Shown: positions 9,771 through 17,441 of the stretch, in pieces
Layout: each line of letters starts with the position of its first letter
Numbering within the stretch: the stretch's first letter is position 1
From: Leucobacter chromiiresistens
GTDB lineage: Bacteria; Actinomycetota; Actinomycetes; Actinomycetales; Microbacteriaceae
Reading direction: 5' to 3'
Assembly (NCBI RefSeq): GCF_900102345.1
Contig: NZ_FNKB01000002.1
Span: 327,653 to 391,652, forward strand
DNA: 64,000 nt
The notes under the pieces: generated by a model
Databases searched by the model: none
What the model was told of the DNA's origin: nothing
The model's input: only the letters and a program-made list of their open reading frames with translations
Position numbers and translations under genes: made by a program

Positions 9771-10681
9771 GGGTGGGACTGGTACTCGGCGAGGTCTGGA
9801 ACGGCTTCCGCCGCAATCTCTCCGTGGTCATCTCGGTGGTGCTCGTGACCTTCGTGTCGCTCACCTTCGTGGGCGCCGCGATTCTGATGCAGCTGCAGAT
9901 CCAGCAGATGAAGACGTTCTGGTTCGACCGTGCGCAGGTCGCGGTGTACCTCTGCACCGACTACGACCAGAGCGCCACGTGCTCGGGCACGGATGCGGGG
10001 GAGGAGGAGATCGCCGCCGTGCAGGCCGCGCTCGACTCGGACACGCTCGCGCCGTACATCGAGGACACCTTCTTCGTCGACCACGAGCAGGCGTACGAGG
10101 AGTTCACGAAGCAGTTCGAGGGCAACCCGATCGTCGAGATCACGAGGCCCGAGCAGCTGAACCAGACGTTCTGGATCAAGCTGAAGGATCCGTCGCGCTC
10201 CGACATCATCCAGGAGACGTTCGCGGGCATCCCCGGGGTGCAGAGCGTCTCAGACCAGCGGAGCCTCCTCGACCGCATCTTCCTGTTCCTGGGCGTCGCG
10301 AGCTACACGGCCATCGCGATCGCCGGCCTCATGCTCATCGCCGCGATGCTCCTGATCTCGACGACGATCCGCCTGTCGGCCTACTCGCGGCGCCGGGAGA
10401 TCGGCATCATGCGTCTCGTCGGGGCGTCGAACCGCTTCATCCAGACGCCCTTCATCTTGGAGGGCATCATCGCCGCGCTCATCGGAGCGGTGCTCGCGAG
10501 CGCCGCCTCGGTGGCCATCGTGAAGTTCTTCGTGCAGGGCTTCCTGGCGCAGGAGGTGCCGTTCACGAGCTACATCACGGTCGAGCAGTCGCTCGTGGTG
10601 CCGCCGATCCTCGTGCTCGTCGGCGTCGTGCTCTCGGCCATCGCCGCGAAGATCGCGATCACCCGCTACCTGCGGGTGTAG
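9767..10681 (+). CDS. ftsX: Cell division membrane protein FtsX
   Basis: A 304-residue permease-like partner of FtsE. One membrane helix near residues 20-45 is followed by an extracellular domain of about 150 residues that in related bacteria contacts a peptidoglycan hydrolase. Three further helices close the protein. Two extracellular cysteines (LCTDYDQ and ATCSG) could pair. The C-terminal fold contains [18 protein letters not shown], the conserved coupling segment of the FtsX/MacB permease family. The start is coupled to ftsE by an ATGA overlap. Confidence 0.96.
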   Translation: MRVGLVLGEVWNGFRRNLSVVISVVLVTFVSLTFVGAAILMQLQIQQMKTFWFDRAQVAVYLCTDYDQSATCSGTDAGEEEIAAVQAALDSDTLAPYIEDTFFVDHEQAYEEFTKQFEGNPIVEITRPEQLNQTFWIKLKDPSRSDIIQETFAGIPGVQSVSDQRSLLDRIFLFLGVASYTAIAIAGLMLIAAMLLISTTIRLSAYSRRREIGIMRLVGASNRFIQTPFILEGIIAALIGAVLASAASVAIVKFFVQGFLAQEVPFTSYITVEQSLVVPPILVLVGVVLSAIAAKIAITRYLRV

Positions 10682-10760
10682 CGGGCGCCGGCGGCTGCGC
10701 GGGCGGATCGCGCGGCGCGCTATGCTGGGAGGTCCGGCCGCGCGAGAGAGAGGATGTGCC

Positions 10761-11237
10761 ATGCCCAAGGAGACCGGCGAGAAGCTGATTGCCTCGAACA
10801 AGAAGGCCCGGCACGAATACCAGATCCTCGACACGTTCGAGGCCGGGATGGTGCTGACGGGCAGCGAGGTGAAGTCGCTGCGCATGGGGCGCGCCTCGCT
10901 CGTCGACGGGTACGTCTTCATCGAGAACGGGGAGGCCTGGCTCGATGCCGCCTACATTCCCGAGTACCTCAACGGGTCGTGGACGAATCACGCCCCGCGG
11001 CGCAAGCGCAAGCTGCTGCTGCACCGGCATGAGATCGACAAGCTCTGGCAGAAGACGCGCGAGGGCGGCATGACGATCGTGCCGCTCAAGATGTACTTCC
11101 TCGACGGCCGTGCCAAGGTCGAGGTCGCCCTCGCGCGCGGCAAGCGCGAGTACGACAAGCGGCAGACGCTGCGCGAGCAGCAGGACAAGCGAGAAGCCGA
11201 GCGCGCCATGCGTCAGCGCAACCGCATGGGGGAGTGA
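10761..11237 (+). CDS. smpB: SsrA-binding protein SmpB
   Basis: A 158-residue RNA-binding protein that delivers tmRNA to stalled ribosomes. The conserved motifs [18 protein letters not shown] and [13 protein letters not shown] are present, and the basic C-terminal tail [17 protein letters not shown] is the segment that enters the mRNA channel. A TATGCT box lies about 30 bases upstream, with a GAGAGAGGA ribosome site before the ATG. The tmRNA gene itself lies 778 bases downstream, beyond a TetR-type gene. Confidence 0.97.
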   Translation: MPKETGEKLIASNKKARHEYQILDTFEAGMVLTGSEVKSLRMGRASLVDGYVFIENGEAWLDAAYIPEYLNGSWTNHAPRRKRKLLLHRHEIDKLWQKTREGGMTIVPLKMYFLDGRAKVEVALARGKREYDKRQTLREQQDKREAERAMRQRNRMGE

Positions 11238-11872
11238 CCCGCGTGGGAGATCCCGCGACGTCGAACCGGGTGCGCAAACCCGCGGAGGCGCGCCGGGCCG
11301 AGATCGTCGCCGAGGCCGCTGCCATCGCCCTGCGGGACGGCCTCGAAGGGGTGACGCTGCGCGCCGTCGCGGTGCCGCTCGGCGTGCGGCCGGGCCTCAT
11401 CAGCCACTACTTCTCCGCGGTGGAGGGGCTCGTCGTCGAAGCCTTCGTGCTCGCCGTCACGGCGGAGCGCGACTGGCTCTTCGGCGACGACGACGCGCCG
11501 CTCGCGCAGATGGCGGGCTTCGTGCGCCGCGCCGAGAGCCCCGAGGCCGTCGAGCTGTGCCGGCTCTGGCTCAACGCCCGCCATCTGGCGCGCGCCATGC
11601 CCAGCCTCGCCACCGCGATCGACGAGCAGGAGACGCTCGATCGGGTGCGGATGGTCGCGCTGATCGAAGCCGGGGTGGCGAATGGCGACTTCGCCGCGGA
11701 CGACCCGGTGGGGGCGAGCACCCGCATCTACATGGCGGTCGATGCTCTCGGCGTCTACGCCAACAACGCCGCGCCGTTCGAGCACCCCGCCCTCCGGCAC
11801 TTCGTCTCCGACGTGGCGGAGTGGAGCCTCGGGCTCCCGCCGCGTACGCTGCAGGCGGAATCGGGTCGGTGA
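11234..11872 (+). CDS. TetR-family transcriptional regulator
   Basis: A 212-residue regulator with an N-terminal helix-turn-helix (residues about 18-62, [21 protein letters not shown]) and a helical ligand domain. The GTG start overlaps the smpB stop by four bases; a second GTG lies three codons downstream. It sits between smpB and the tmRNA gene. No target operator can be named from the sequence. The domain after residue 80 resembles the BetI-like TetR_C group, so a small organic ligand is possible, but this is only inference. Confidence 0.85.
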   Translation: MTRVGDPATSNRVRKPAEARRAEIVAEAAAIALRDGLEGVTLRAVAVPLGVRPGLISHYFSAVEGLVVEAFVLAVTAERDWLFGDDDAPLAQMAGFVRRAESPEAVELCRLWLNARHLARAMPSLATAIDEQETLDRVRMVALIEAGVANGDFAADDPVGASTRIYMAVDALGVYANNAAPFEHPALRHFVSDVAEWSLGLPPRTLQAESGR

Positions 11873-11903
11873 CCCCGCACCCGTTGGTGAAGCAGTTTGC
11901 TGG

Positions 11904-11909
11904 TAGACT
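11904..11909 (+). promoter_or_regulatory. Candidate -10 box upstream of the tmRNA gene
   Basis: TAGACT is a good actinobacterial -10 hexamer in an AT-richer stretch and fits a precursor starting about 100 bases before mature tmRNA. No convincing -35 is seen at normal spacing (CCGTTG at 17 bases). The precursor would include the left arm of the inverted repeat described separately. Confidence 0.4.
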
Positions 11910-11965
11910 TGTCGTTCCGGCGCTTCGCCGGTGGAGTCGGCCTGCGAGCCGGACTGACAAATCCA

Positions 11966-11983
11966 CAGTGCATGATGCGAACG
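11966..11983 (+). repeat. Left arm of 18-bp inverted repeat bracketing tmRNA
   Basis: CAGTGCATGATGCGAACG is the exact reverse complement of 12389-12406. It lies 31 bases before the mature tmRNA 5' end. Pairing of the two arms in a precursor RNA would enclose the whole tmRNA. Confidence 0.85.
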
Positions 11984-12014
11984 TCCCGACCGCGCCGCCA
12001 CGGCGGCGCTCCAC

Positions 12015-12382
12015 GGGGCCGATCGGTTTCGACACGTCGATTTTGAGACTGTGAGAAGCGGGCCGAGGACGCGGAGTTATCTCGTAAACGCCCTTCGCAA
12101 ACCATAGGTGCCAACGTTAAGCGCACCGACTTCGCTCTCGCTGCCTAAGCACGAGACCGAGTCCGTCAGAGCGGGTGGGCTTCCGGCCCGCTTCTGGCGT
12201 CATTAAGGGAGCTCGCTGGTGCGTCGCGTCTCAGGGCGCACCGGGACTTGCACTGAGACTGGGCCTGTCGCGCTAGGTGTTCGTGGCGAAGTGCGGGGCC
12301 GAGTAGAACGTTTTCACGAACTACGCTCGTAGAAGGCACGGAATCGTCGAAGTGGACCGGGGTTCGATTCCCCGCGGCTCCA
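12015..12382 (+). ncRNA. ssrA: Transfer-messenger RNA (tmRNA)
   Basis: A one-piece tmRNA of about 368 nt that rescues stalled ribosomes with SmpB. The 5' end GGGGCCG pairs with CGGCTCC at 12375-12381 to form the acceptor stem. The T arm (GGTTCGATTCCCC) is just upstream, and the D-like GGTTTCGAC lies near the 5' end. The reading frame resumes at GCC (12110) after ATAGGT and encodes ANVKRTDFALAA before TAA at 12146-12148. With the alanine carried by the tRNA part, the tag is (A)ANVKRTDFALAA. The genome has A-CCG after the stem, so the CCA end is not fully encoded and must be added enzymatically. Confidence 0.96.
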
Positions 12383-12388
12383 CCGATG

Positions 12389-12406
12389 CGTTCGCATCAT
12401 GCACTG
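12389..12406 (+). repeat. Right arm of 18-bp inverted repeat bracketing tmRNA
   Basis: CGTTCGCATCATGCACTG is an exact complement of the left arm. It begins six bases after the mature 3' end. The overlapping GATGC-GTTC-GCATC (12386-12399) can instead form a small local hairpin, so two foldings compete. A GGGC/GCCC hairpin (12406-12419) follows and could help terminate transcription. Confidence 0.85.
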
Positions 12407-12510
12407 GGCTTCTCGGCCCTCGGGAGCGGCAGGCGCGGCAACCGGGAGGCGCGGGAGCGCTCCGATCCGATACCGTACAGATGCGGGTGACGAAAGGAAC
12501 GCATCGGATC

Positions 12511-14007
12511 ATGACGAACTCCCACGTGCAGGCCCCTCGCGAACCGGGGCTGGAGCGGGCTCTCAGCAATCGCCACATCCAGCTGATCGCGATCGGCGGC
12601 GCGATCGGCACGGGGCTCTTCATGGGTTCGGGCAAGACGATCTCGGTGGCCGGCCCCTCGGTCGTGCTGGTCTACATGATCATCGGGTTCATGCTCTACT
12701 TCGTGATGCGCGCGATGGGCGAGCTGCTGCTCAGCCGCACGCACTACCGCAACTTCGCCGACTTCGCGGGCGACATCCTGGGCCCGGGAGCGGCCTTCTT
12801 CCTCGGCTGGACCTACTGGTTCTGCTGGGTGGTGACGGGGGTCGCCGACGTCATCGTGATCTCCTCCGTCTACATCACGTACTGGCTGCCCGTGCTGCCG
12901 ACCTGGATTCCGGCCGTCGCGGTGATCGTGCTGCTGATGCTGCTGAACCTGCCGTCGGTGCGCGGCTTCGGCGAAACCGAGTTCTGGTTCGCGATGGTGA
13001 AGATCGTCGCCATCGTGGCGCTCATCGTGGCGGGGATCGTGCTGATCGCGACCGGCTTCACGAACGAGTACACCGATGCGCGCACCGGCGAGAGCATCGT
13101 GGGCACGGCGTCGCTGATGAATCTCTTCGCGGTCGGCGGCGGCTTCTTCGGAGGCGGGTTCATGGGGTTCGTCATGGGGTTCCAGATCGCGGTCTTCGCA
13201 TTCGTGGGGGTCGAGCTGGTCGGAACGACCGCTGCCGAGACGCGGGATCCCGAGCGCAACCTGCCGCGCGCCGTGCGTGCGATCCCGATCCGCATCCTGC
13301 TCTTCTACGTCGGGTCGCTGGTGATCCTCATCTCCGTCGTGCCGTGGGTGGCGTTCAGCAAGGACGAGTCGCCCTTCGTGATGCTCTTCTCCCTCGCGGG
13401 CATCGGTGCGGCGGCGCACCTCGTGAACCTCGTGGTGCTCACCTCGGCGGCCTCGTCGGCGAACTCGGGCATCTACTCGACTTCGCGGATGGTGTACACG
13501 CTCGCCACGAGCGGAGACGCGCCCCGGGTGTTCTCGAGGCTGACCCGCGCCCGCGTGCCGCGCAACGCGCTGTTCCTGACGGGCGTGCTGCTGCTGAGCT
13601 CGCTGGTGCTGCTGCTCACCGGGCTCGACAAGTCGGCGGGCTTCTCCATCGTCACGACGATCTCGTCGCTCTGCTTCATGTTCGTCTGGACGATGATCCT
13701 GATCAGCTACCTCGTGTACCGCCGGCGCCGCCCGCAGGATCACGCGGGGAGCGCGTTCAAGATGCCGCTCGGCACGACGATGCCGTACATCGTGATGGCG
13801 TTCTTCCTGTTCCTGCTGTGGGCGTTCACGCAGGATCCCGAGACGCGCGCCGGCCTGATCGCGACGCCGGTGTGGTTCGTCGTCGTGGGGATCGGCTACC
13901 TCGTGCTGCGCAAGAACTCCGCCCACGCGAAGCTGCGCGCCGATCATGCGACGCAGGTGGCGGAGGAGCGCGCCGCCGCTTCGGCGTGGCGCGCGCACCG
14001 GGCGTGA
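12511..14007 (+). CDS. cycA: D-serine/D-alanine/glycine:proton symporter family permease (CycA-like)
   Basis: A 498-residue APC transporter with about twelve hydrophobic segments. It follows the known CycA pattern closely: IAIGGAIGTGLFMGSGK at the first helix, FLGWTYWFCWVVTGVADV, GFQIAVFAFVGVELVGTTA, LTSAASSANSGIYSTSRM, and a C-terminal ATPVWFVVVGIGYL. It should import D-alanine, D-serine and glycine. The ATG at 12511 was preferred because GAAAGGA lies upstream; an in-frame ATG at 12481 sits just after a TACCGT box and is the alternative. It is the first gene after the tmRNA and reads as a single unit. Confidence 0.88.
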   Translation: MTNSHVQAPREPGLERALSNRHIQLIAIGGAIGTGLFMGSGKTISVAGPSVVLVYMIIGFMLYFVMRAMGELLLSRTHYRNFADFAGDILGPGAAFFLGWTYWFCWVVTGVADVIVISSVYITYWLPVLPTWIPAVAVIVLLMLLNLPSVRGFGETEFWFAMVKIVAIVALIVAGIVLIATGFTNEYTDARTGESIVGTASLMNLFAVGGGFFGGGFMGFVMGFQIAVFAFVGVELVGTTAAETRDPERNLPRAVRAIPIRILLFYVGSLVILISVVPWVAFSKDESPFVMLFSLAGIGAAAHLVNLVVLTSAASSANSGIYSTSRMVYTLATSGDAPRVFSRLTRARVPRNALFLTGVLLLSSLVLLLTGLDKSAGFSIVTTISSLCFMFVWTMILISYLVYRRRRPQDHAGSAFKMPLGTTMPYIVMAFFLFLLWAFTQDPETRAGLIATPVWFVVVGIGYLVLRKNSAHAKLRADHATQVAEERAAASAWRAHRA

Positions 14008-14080
14008 CGCGTCGGGTCTGAGCCGGCGCTCGACGCGGGGTCCGACTCGGCGCTCGTCGCGACCGGGGTAGGATCGGAGC

Positions 14081-14686
14081 GTGACGACATCGCGAGCCGA
14101 ACGGACGAGCCGCGGGCTCGTCGTCGCGGCCCTCGCCTCGTTCGTCGCGATCTTCTCCCACACGGTCGCGGACGGCGGATCGGTGCCGGTGCTGGGCGCC
14201 GTGCTCGCCCTCGCGTTCGCGGCTCCCGTGTGCATCGCGCTCGCGGGCCGGAGGCTCTCGTGGGCGCGCCTGTCGGTCGCCGTCGCCCTGAGCCAGTTCG
14301 CGTTCCACGGCCTGCTCGTCGCCGGGCTCGGCGGGGGGTCGTTCTCGTTCGGCGGCGCAGCGCATCTGCATCGCGCCGGTGCGATCGCGCAGCGCCTCGC
14401 CTCGGATGCGCCGGAGGCCGTGCTCCACGTCGATCACGCCGGGGGCGCGATGTGGGTCGCGCACGCGTGCGCGGCGCTCGTCACGGTGCTCGCGATCGGC
14501 GCGGGGGAGCGAGCGCTCGTCGCGATCCTCGGGCACGGACGGCTCCGCCGGGTCGCCGCACTGCTCGACTGGACCCCTCGTGCGGAGGGCGCCACCCGCC
14601 CGCTGCTGGCGGCCTGGCGCTGCAGTGCGCCGCGCCTCGCCATCCTGACTGAGCTGCGACGGAGGGGCCCGCCGCTGGCGGCCTGA
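14081..14686 (+). CDS. Membrane protein of unknown function in the copper cluster
   Basis: A 201-residue protein with three N-terminal hydrophobic segments (about residues 12-32, 36-55 and 63-83) and a fourth near 125-148. A histidine-bearing loop (AAHLHRAG, then LHVDHAGGAMWVAHAC) could bind metal. I do not recognise a named family. It stands directly before YcnI and CopC-domain genes, and similar membrane proteins are found there in relatives, so a part in copper handling is likely by context only. TAGGAT ends six bases before the GTG start, giving a probable leaderless message. Confidence 0.7.
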   Translation: MTTSRAERTSRGLVVAALASFVAIFSHTVADGGSVPVLGAVLALAFAAPVCIALAGRRLSWARLSVAVALSQFAFHGLLVAGLGGGSFSFGGAAHLHRAGAIAQRLASDAPEAVLHVDHAGGAMWVAHACAALVTVLAIGAGERALVAILGHGRLRRVAALLDWTPRAEGATRPLLAAWRCSAPRLAILTELRRRGPPLAA

Positions 14687-14750
14687 CCCCGCACGCATTC
14701 ATCGCGGTCGGCGCAGTGCCGCCCGCACTCAGTCAAACGGAGATCATCCC

Positions 14751-15500
14751 ATGCAGCACACCCGTACCCAGAAGTTCACGCGCCTCGCCGTCGGTGTCGG
14801 CGCCGGCGCCGTTCTCGCGCTGGCCGCGCCGCTCGCGGCCTCGGCCCACGTCACCGTGACGCCCGATCAGGTCGACGCCGGAGGCTGGTCGTACCTCACC
14901 TTCCGCGCGCCCACCGAGTCCGACACCGCGAGCACGACGAAGCTCGAGTTCCACCTGCCGAAGGACACGCCGTTCACCCACGTCTCGTACCAGCCGGTCG
15001 CGGGCTGGACGGCGGAGGTCTCGGAGGAGACGCTTCCCGAGCCCGTCGACGTGCTGGGCAACGAGGTCGCCGAGGCCCCGACGGAGGTCGTCTACACGGC
15101 GGAGGACGGCGGCATCGAGCCCGGGCAGGTGCAGATGTTCACGCTCTCGGTCGGCCCCGTCGCCGACACCGGCAGCATCGTCATCCCCGTCACGCAGACC
15201 TACAGCGACGGCACGGTGGTGGAGTGGGCGGCGACGCCCGAGCAACTGGAGGAGGACGACACGCTCGATCCCGCCCCCGTGCTCTGGGTGAACGACGCCC
15301 CGCCGGCCGATGACCACCACGGCGCGTCGGGCGGCCACGACGACGAGCAGGGCGCCGCGGCGGGAGCGGGGACCGCAGAGGCGGCCGGCTCGACGAACGG
15401 CGTCACGCTCGGCTTGAGCGTCGCGGCGCTCGTGATCGCCGCGGGCGGCGTGCTCCTCGGCGCCGTCGCGCTCGCGCGCTCGCGCAGGGCCGCAGAGTGA
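14751..15500 (+). CDS. YcnI-family copper-binding membrane protein (DUF1775)
   Basis: A 249-residue exported protein. A signal peptide covers about residues 1-32 and is cleaved after ASA, leaving a histidine as the first mature residue (HVTVTPDQ). That histidine is the copper(II) ligand of the YcnI domain, and the tryptophan W44 region (GGWSYLTFRAPTES) matches the second conserved site. The domain runs to about residue 180. A histidine/acid-rich linker (DDHHGASGGHDDEQ) and one C-terminal membrane helix follow. The stop overlaps the GTG of the CopC gene by four bases. Confidence 0.9.
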   Translation: MQHTRTQKFTRLAVGVGAGAVLALAAPLAASAHVTVTPDQVDAGGWSYLTFRAPTESDTASTTKLEFHLPKDTPFTHVSYQPVAGWTAEVSEETLPEPVDVLGNEVAEAPTEVVYTAEDGGIEPGQVQMFTLSVGPVADTGSIVIPVTQTYSDGTVVEWAATPEQLEEDDTLDPAPVLWVNDAPPADDHHGASGGHDDEQGAAAGAGTAEAAGSTNGVTLGLSVAALVIAAGGVLLGAVALARSRRAAE

Positions 15501-16171
15501 CCCAGCCGGGCAGCAGCAGCGGGCTCGCTCCGCGCCGCAGCACCGCGCCGCGCCGCAGCGCCGCGCCGCGCCGGGCGGTGCTCGTCGCTGCCGGCGCCCT
15601 CGTCGCTCTCGTCGGTCTGCCGGTAGCGGCGACGGCGGCGTCGGCGCACGACCAGCTCGTGAGCGCCGACCCGGTCACGGGCGCCACCGTCGAATCGCTC
15701 GACGAGATCACGCTGCAGTTCAACAACTCGCCCCTCGGGTTGGAGGGCAGCAACCTGGTGCGCGTGATCGGCCCGGACGGGAGCTACTACGAGACGGGCT
15801 GCCCGGCCGTATCGGGCCCCACCGTGTCGACCCCGCTGGCGCTCGGCCCCGCCGGCGATTACGAGGTGCAGTGGCGCGTCGTCTCGTCCGACGGCCACCC
15901 GATCGCGGAGAACTACACGTTCTCGTACGAGCCCGCCGGCGACGCCGAGGCGGGTGCGGGCTCCGCCGAGCCCGCCTGCGGCGAGGCCGAGCAGTCCGCC
16001 GCCGCCGGGGCGGCTGAGCAGACGGACGCGGCGCAGCCCGAGAGCCGCGAGGCGGAGACCGCGAGCCCGGTGAACGGGCTCTGGCTCGGCGTTGGTGTCG
16101 GCGGTCTGGCCGTCCTCGCGGTGGCGGTCGCCGTCTTCGTGATCCTGCGCCGGCCGCGCCCCCGCGAGTGA
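15497..16171 (+). CDS. CopC-domain copper resistance protein with membrane anchor
   Basis: A 224-residue protein with a basic, repeat-rich N-terminus (SxAPRRSxAPRR), a signal segment ending ASA, and a mature histidine start (HDQLVSADP) as in CopC. The beta-sandwich ends near SYEP, with SSDGHPI supplying the second copper-site histidine. An alanine/glutamate-rich linker and one C-terminal membrane helix (about residues 190-215) anchor it. It is coupled to the YcnI gene. YcnI plus CopC pairs are known copper-import or copper-buffering modules; no CopD domain is attached here. Confidence 0.9.
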   Translation: MTQPGSSSGLAPRRSTAPRRSAAPRRAVLVAAGALVALVGLPVAATAASAHDQLVSADPVTGATVESLDEITLQFNNSPLGLEGSNLVRVIGPDGSYYETGCPAVSGPTVSTPLALGPAGDYEVQWRVVSSDGHPIAENYTFSYEPAGDAEAGAGSAEPACGEAEQSAAAGAAEQTDAAQPESREAETASPVNGLWLGVGVGGLAVLAVAVAVFVILRRPRPRE

Positions 16172-16205
16172 CGGGAGCCGCGCCCGCGTCGGCGTGAGAC
16201 GCGCG

Positions 16206-17219
16206 CTACCCGCGCGACTCGTCGACGGAGAGCCATGCGGGGAAGGGGTCGGGCAGCATCCGCCAGCTGCCCGGCCCCGCCGCGAACTCCGCATCGGTGA
16301 GTGCGGCACCGTCGAGTGCGGCGGTGAGCGCCACCGGTTCGAGGTCGATGCCGATGAACGCGAGATCCTGCCCGATCGCGAGGAGCTCGGCCTCCGCGCT
16401 CACCGCGTCGCCGCCGATCGGCTCGAAGGAGATGACCCTGCCGATGTGGTCCCAGCTCGCGACGCGGCTCGGCCGGGTGGCGAGCCGGCAGAACCCGGCT
16501 GACCGCACGACGAAGCCGAACTCCCCGGGTTCGATGCGGCGATCGAGCACCGCCTGCAGGCGGCCCGGGTGCAGCGGCCGCTCGTGGGTGTAGCGCACAG
16601 CGGAGACGCGCGGGTCGCTCATGTGCGGGTCGTGCTCGCCGTTCAGCAGCGCCACCCATCCCGGCCCGTCCTGCTGCGGCGAGAGCGCCGGCGGCGCCGA
16701 GACGGGTTCGTGCCCCGCCTGGTGCAGGCTCAATCGCGAGCGCGGCGCGAGGTGGTTCGCGAGCGCCATGATTGTCGAGAGGTGCGCGGTCGGGAGCGAC
16801 TCCCAGTTCACGAAGACGATCTGCGTGGAGTACTCCATCTGGCTGACGAGCAGCTCGGCGCGCGCGACGTGCACGCCGCTGCTCCGCATCGGGAGGTAGT
16901 CGTCGCGCATCACGTCGGTGAGGAAGTGCACGGCATCGACCACGCAGACGAGGTGGATCAGCTGCACGCGGTCGGGCTCCGCGCCGAACGCGCCGATCGC
17001 CTCGGTCGCGCGCACGTCGGTCGGGAGCTCGATGACGGCGCGCCTCGACGCTCCGGCCCACGGGGCGAGCGCGGCGGCCTCGAGCAGCGGGTCGGGGTGG
17101 TGGGCTAGCCGAGCGGCGGTGATGAGCGCGGCGCCGGTGTGCGCGGCCCGGCGTGCGGCAAGCGCGCGGCGCTCCGGAGCGCACGCCCCCATCACTGCGG
17201 TGATCTCGATGGTGTGCAT
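16206..17219 (-). CDS. CobW-like protein without P-loop, divergent from the zinc-independent L36 gene (Mrf-like candidate)
   Basis: A 337-residue protein. The C-terminal 90 residues match the CobW C-terminal domain (LAFIGIDLEPVALTAALDG, then LTDAEFAAGP and LPDPFPAWL). The N-terminal part aligns with the G domain in outline (VCVVDAVHFL, LLVSQMEYSTQIVFVNW), but the P-loop GxxxGKT is replaced by AVMGACAPERR and no CxCC metal motif is seen. It therefore should not work as a GTPase metallochaperone. In mycobacteria a similar P-loop-less CobW-like protein is encoded beside zinc-repressed ribosomal protein genes and acts in ribosome hibernation (Mrf). Start ATG has AGAAAGGA upstream. A Zur-type palindrome overlaps its promoter. 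Confidence 0.72.
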   Translation of the reverse strand: MHTIEITAVMGACAPERRALAARRAAHTGAALITAARLAHHPDPLLEAAALAPWAGASRRAVIELPTDVRATEAIGAFGAEPDRVQLIHLVCVVDAVHFLTDVMRDDYLPMRSSGVHVARAELLVSQMEYSTQIVFVNWESLPTAHLSTIMALANHLAPRSRLSLHQAGHEPVSAPPALSPQQDGPGWVALLNGEHDPHMSDPRVSAVRYTHERPLHPGRLQAVLDRRIEPGEFGFVVRSAGFCRLATRPSRVASWDHIGRVISFEPIGGDAVSAEAELLAIGQDLAFIGIDLEPVALTAALDGAALTDAEFAAGPGSWRMLPDPFPAWLSVDESRG

Positions 17220-17261
17220 GTGGTCCTTTCTGGAGCGAGAGCGCGGATGTCCGCGCACATC

Positions 17262-17283
17262 ACTATACTGATAATAATTATCA
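17262..17283. promoter_or_regulatory. Zur operator and overlapping divergent -10 boxes
   Basis: TGATAATAATTATCA at 17269-17283 is a perfect 15-base palindrome of the Zur-box type. On the plus strand TATACT (17264-17269) is the -10 for rpmJ. On the minus strand TATAGT (17267-17262) is the -10 for the CobW-like gene. Zinc-loaded Zur would block both. This is by far the most AT-rich spot in the neighbourhood. Confidence 0.8.
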
Positions 17284-17302
17284 ATAAGCCGAGAGGGGCA
17301 TT

Positions 17303-17425
17303 ATGAAGGTTCGCGCATCGCTCGCATCGCTGAAGCGACAGCCGGGGGCGCAGGTTGTGCGGCGCCGGGGTCGCGTCTACGTGATCAACAAGGCCAACCC
17401 CCGCTTCAAGGGACGCCAGGGGTAG
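17303..17425 (+). CDS. rpmJ: 50S ribosomal protein L36, zinc-independent (C-minus) paralogue
   Basis: A 40-residue basic protein ([20 protein letters not shown] and on to [12 protein letters not shown]). It matches the second type of L36 and lacks the cysteines that bind zinc in the usual form. Such copies replace the zinc-bearing L36 when zinc is scarce and free the metal. It starts 19 bases after a perfect Zur palindrome with GAGAGGGG as ribosome site. The gene is too short for many gene callers. It ends 16 bases before the convergent membrane protein gene. Confidence 0.93.
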   Translation: MKVRASLASLKRQPGAQVVRRRGRVYVINKANPRFKGRQG

Positions 17426-17441
17426 CAGTTCCTCTGGACGA

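Noticed and set aside
11873-12510. Prophage or island attachment site at the tmRNA gene, a frequent integration target.
   Set aside because: The repeat is inverted, not direct, and no integrase or partial second tmRNA end is present nearby.
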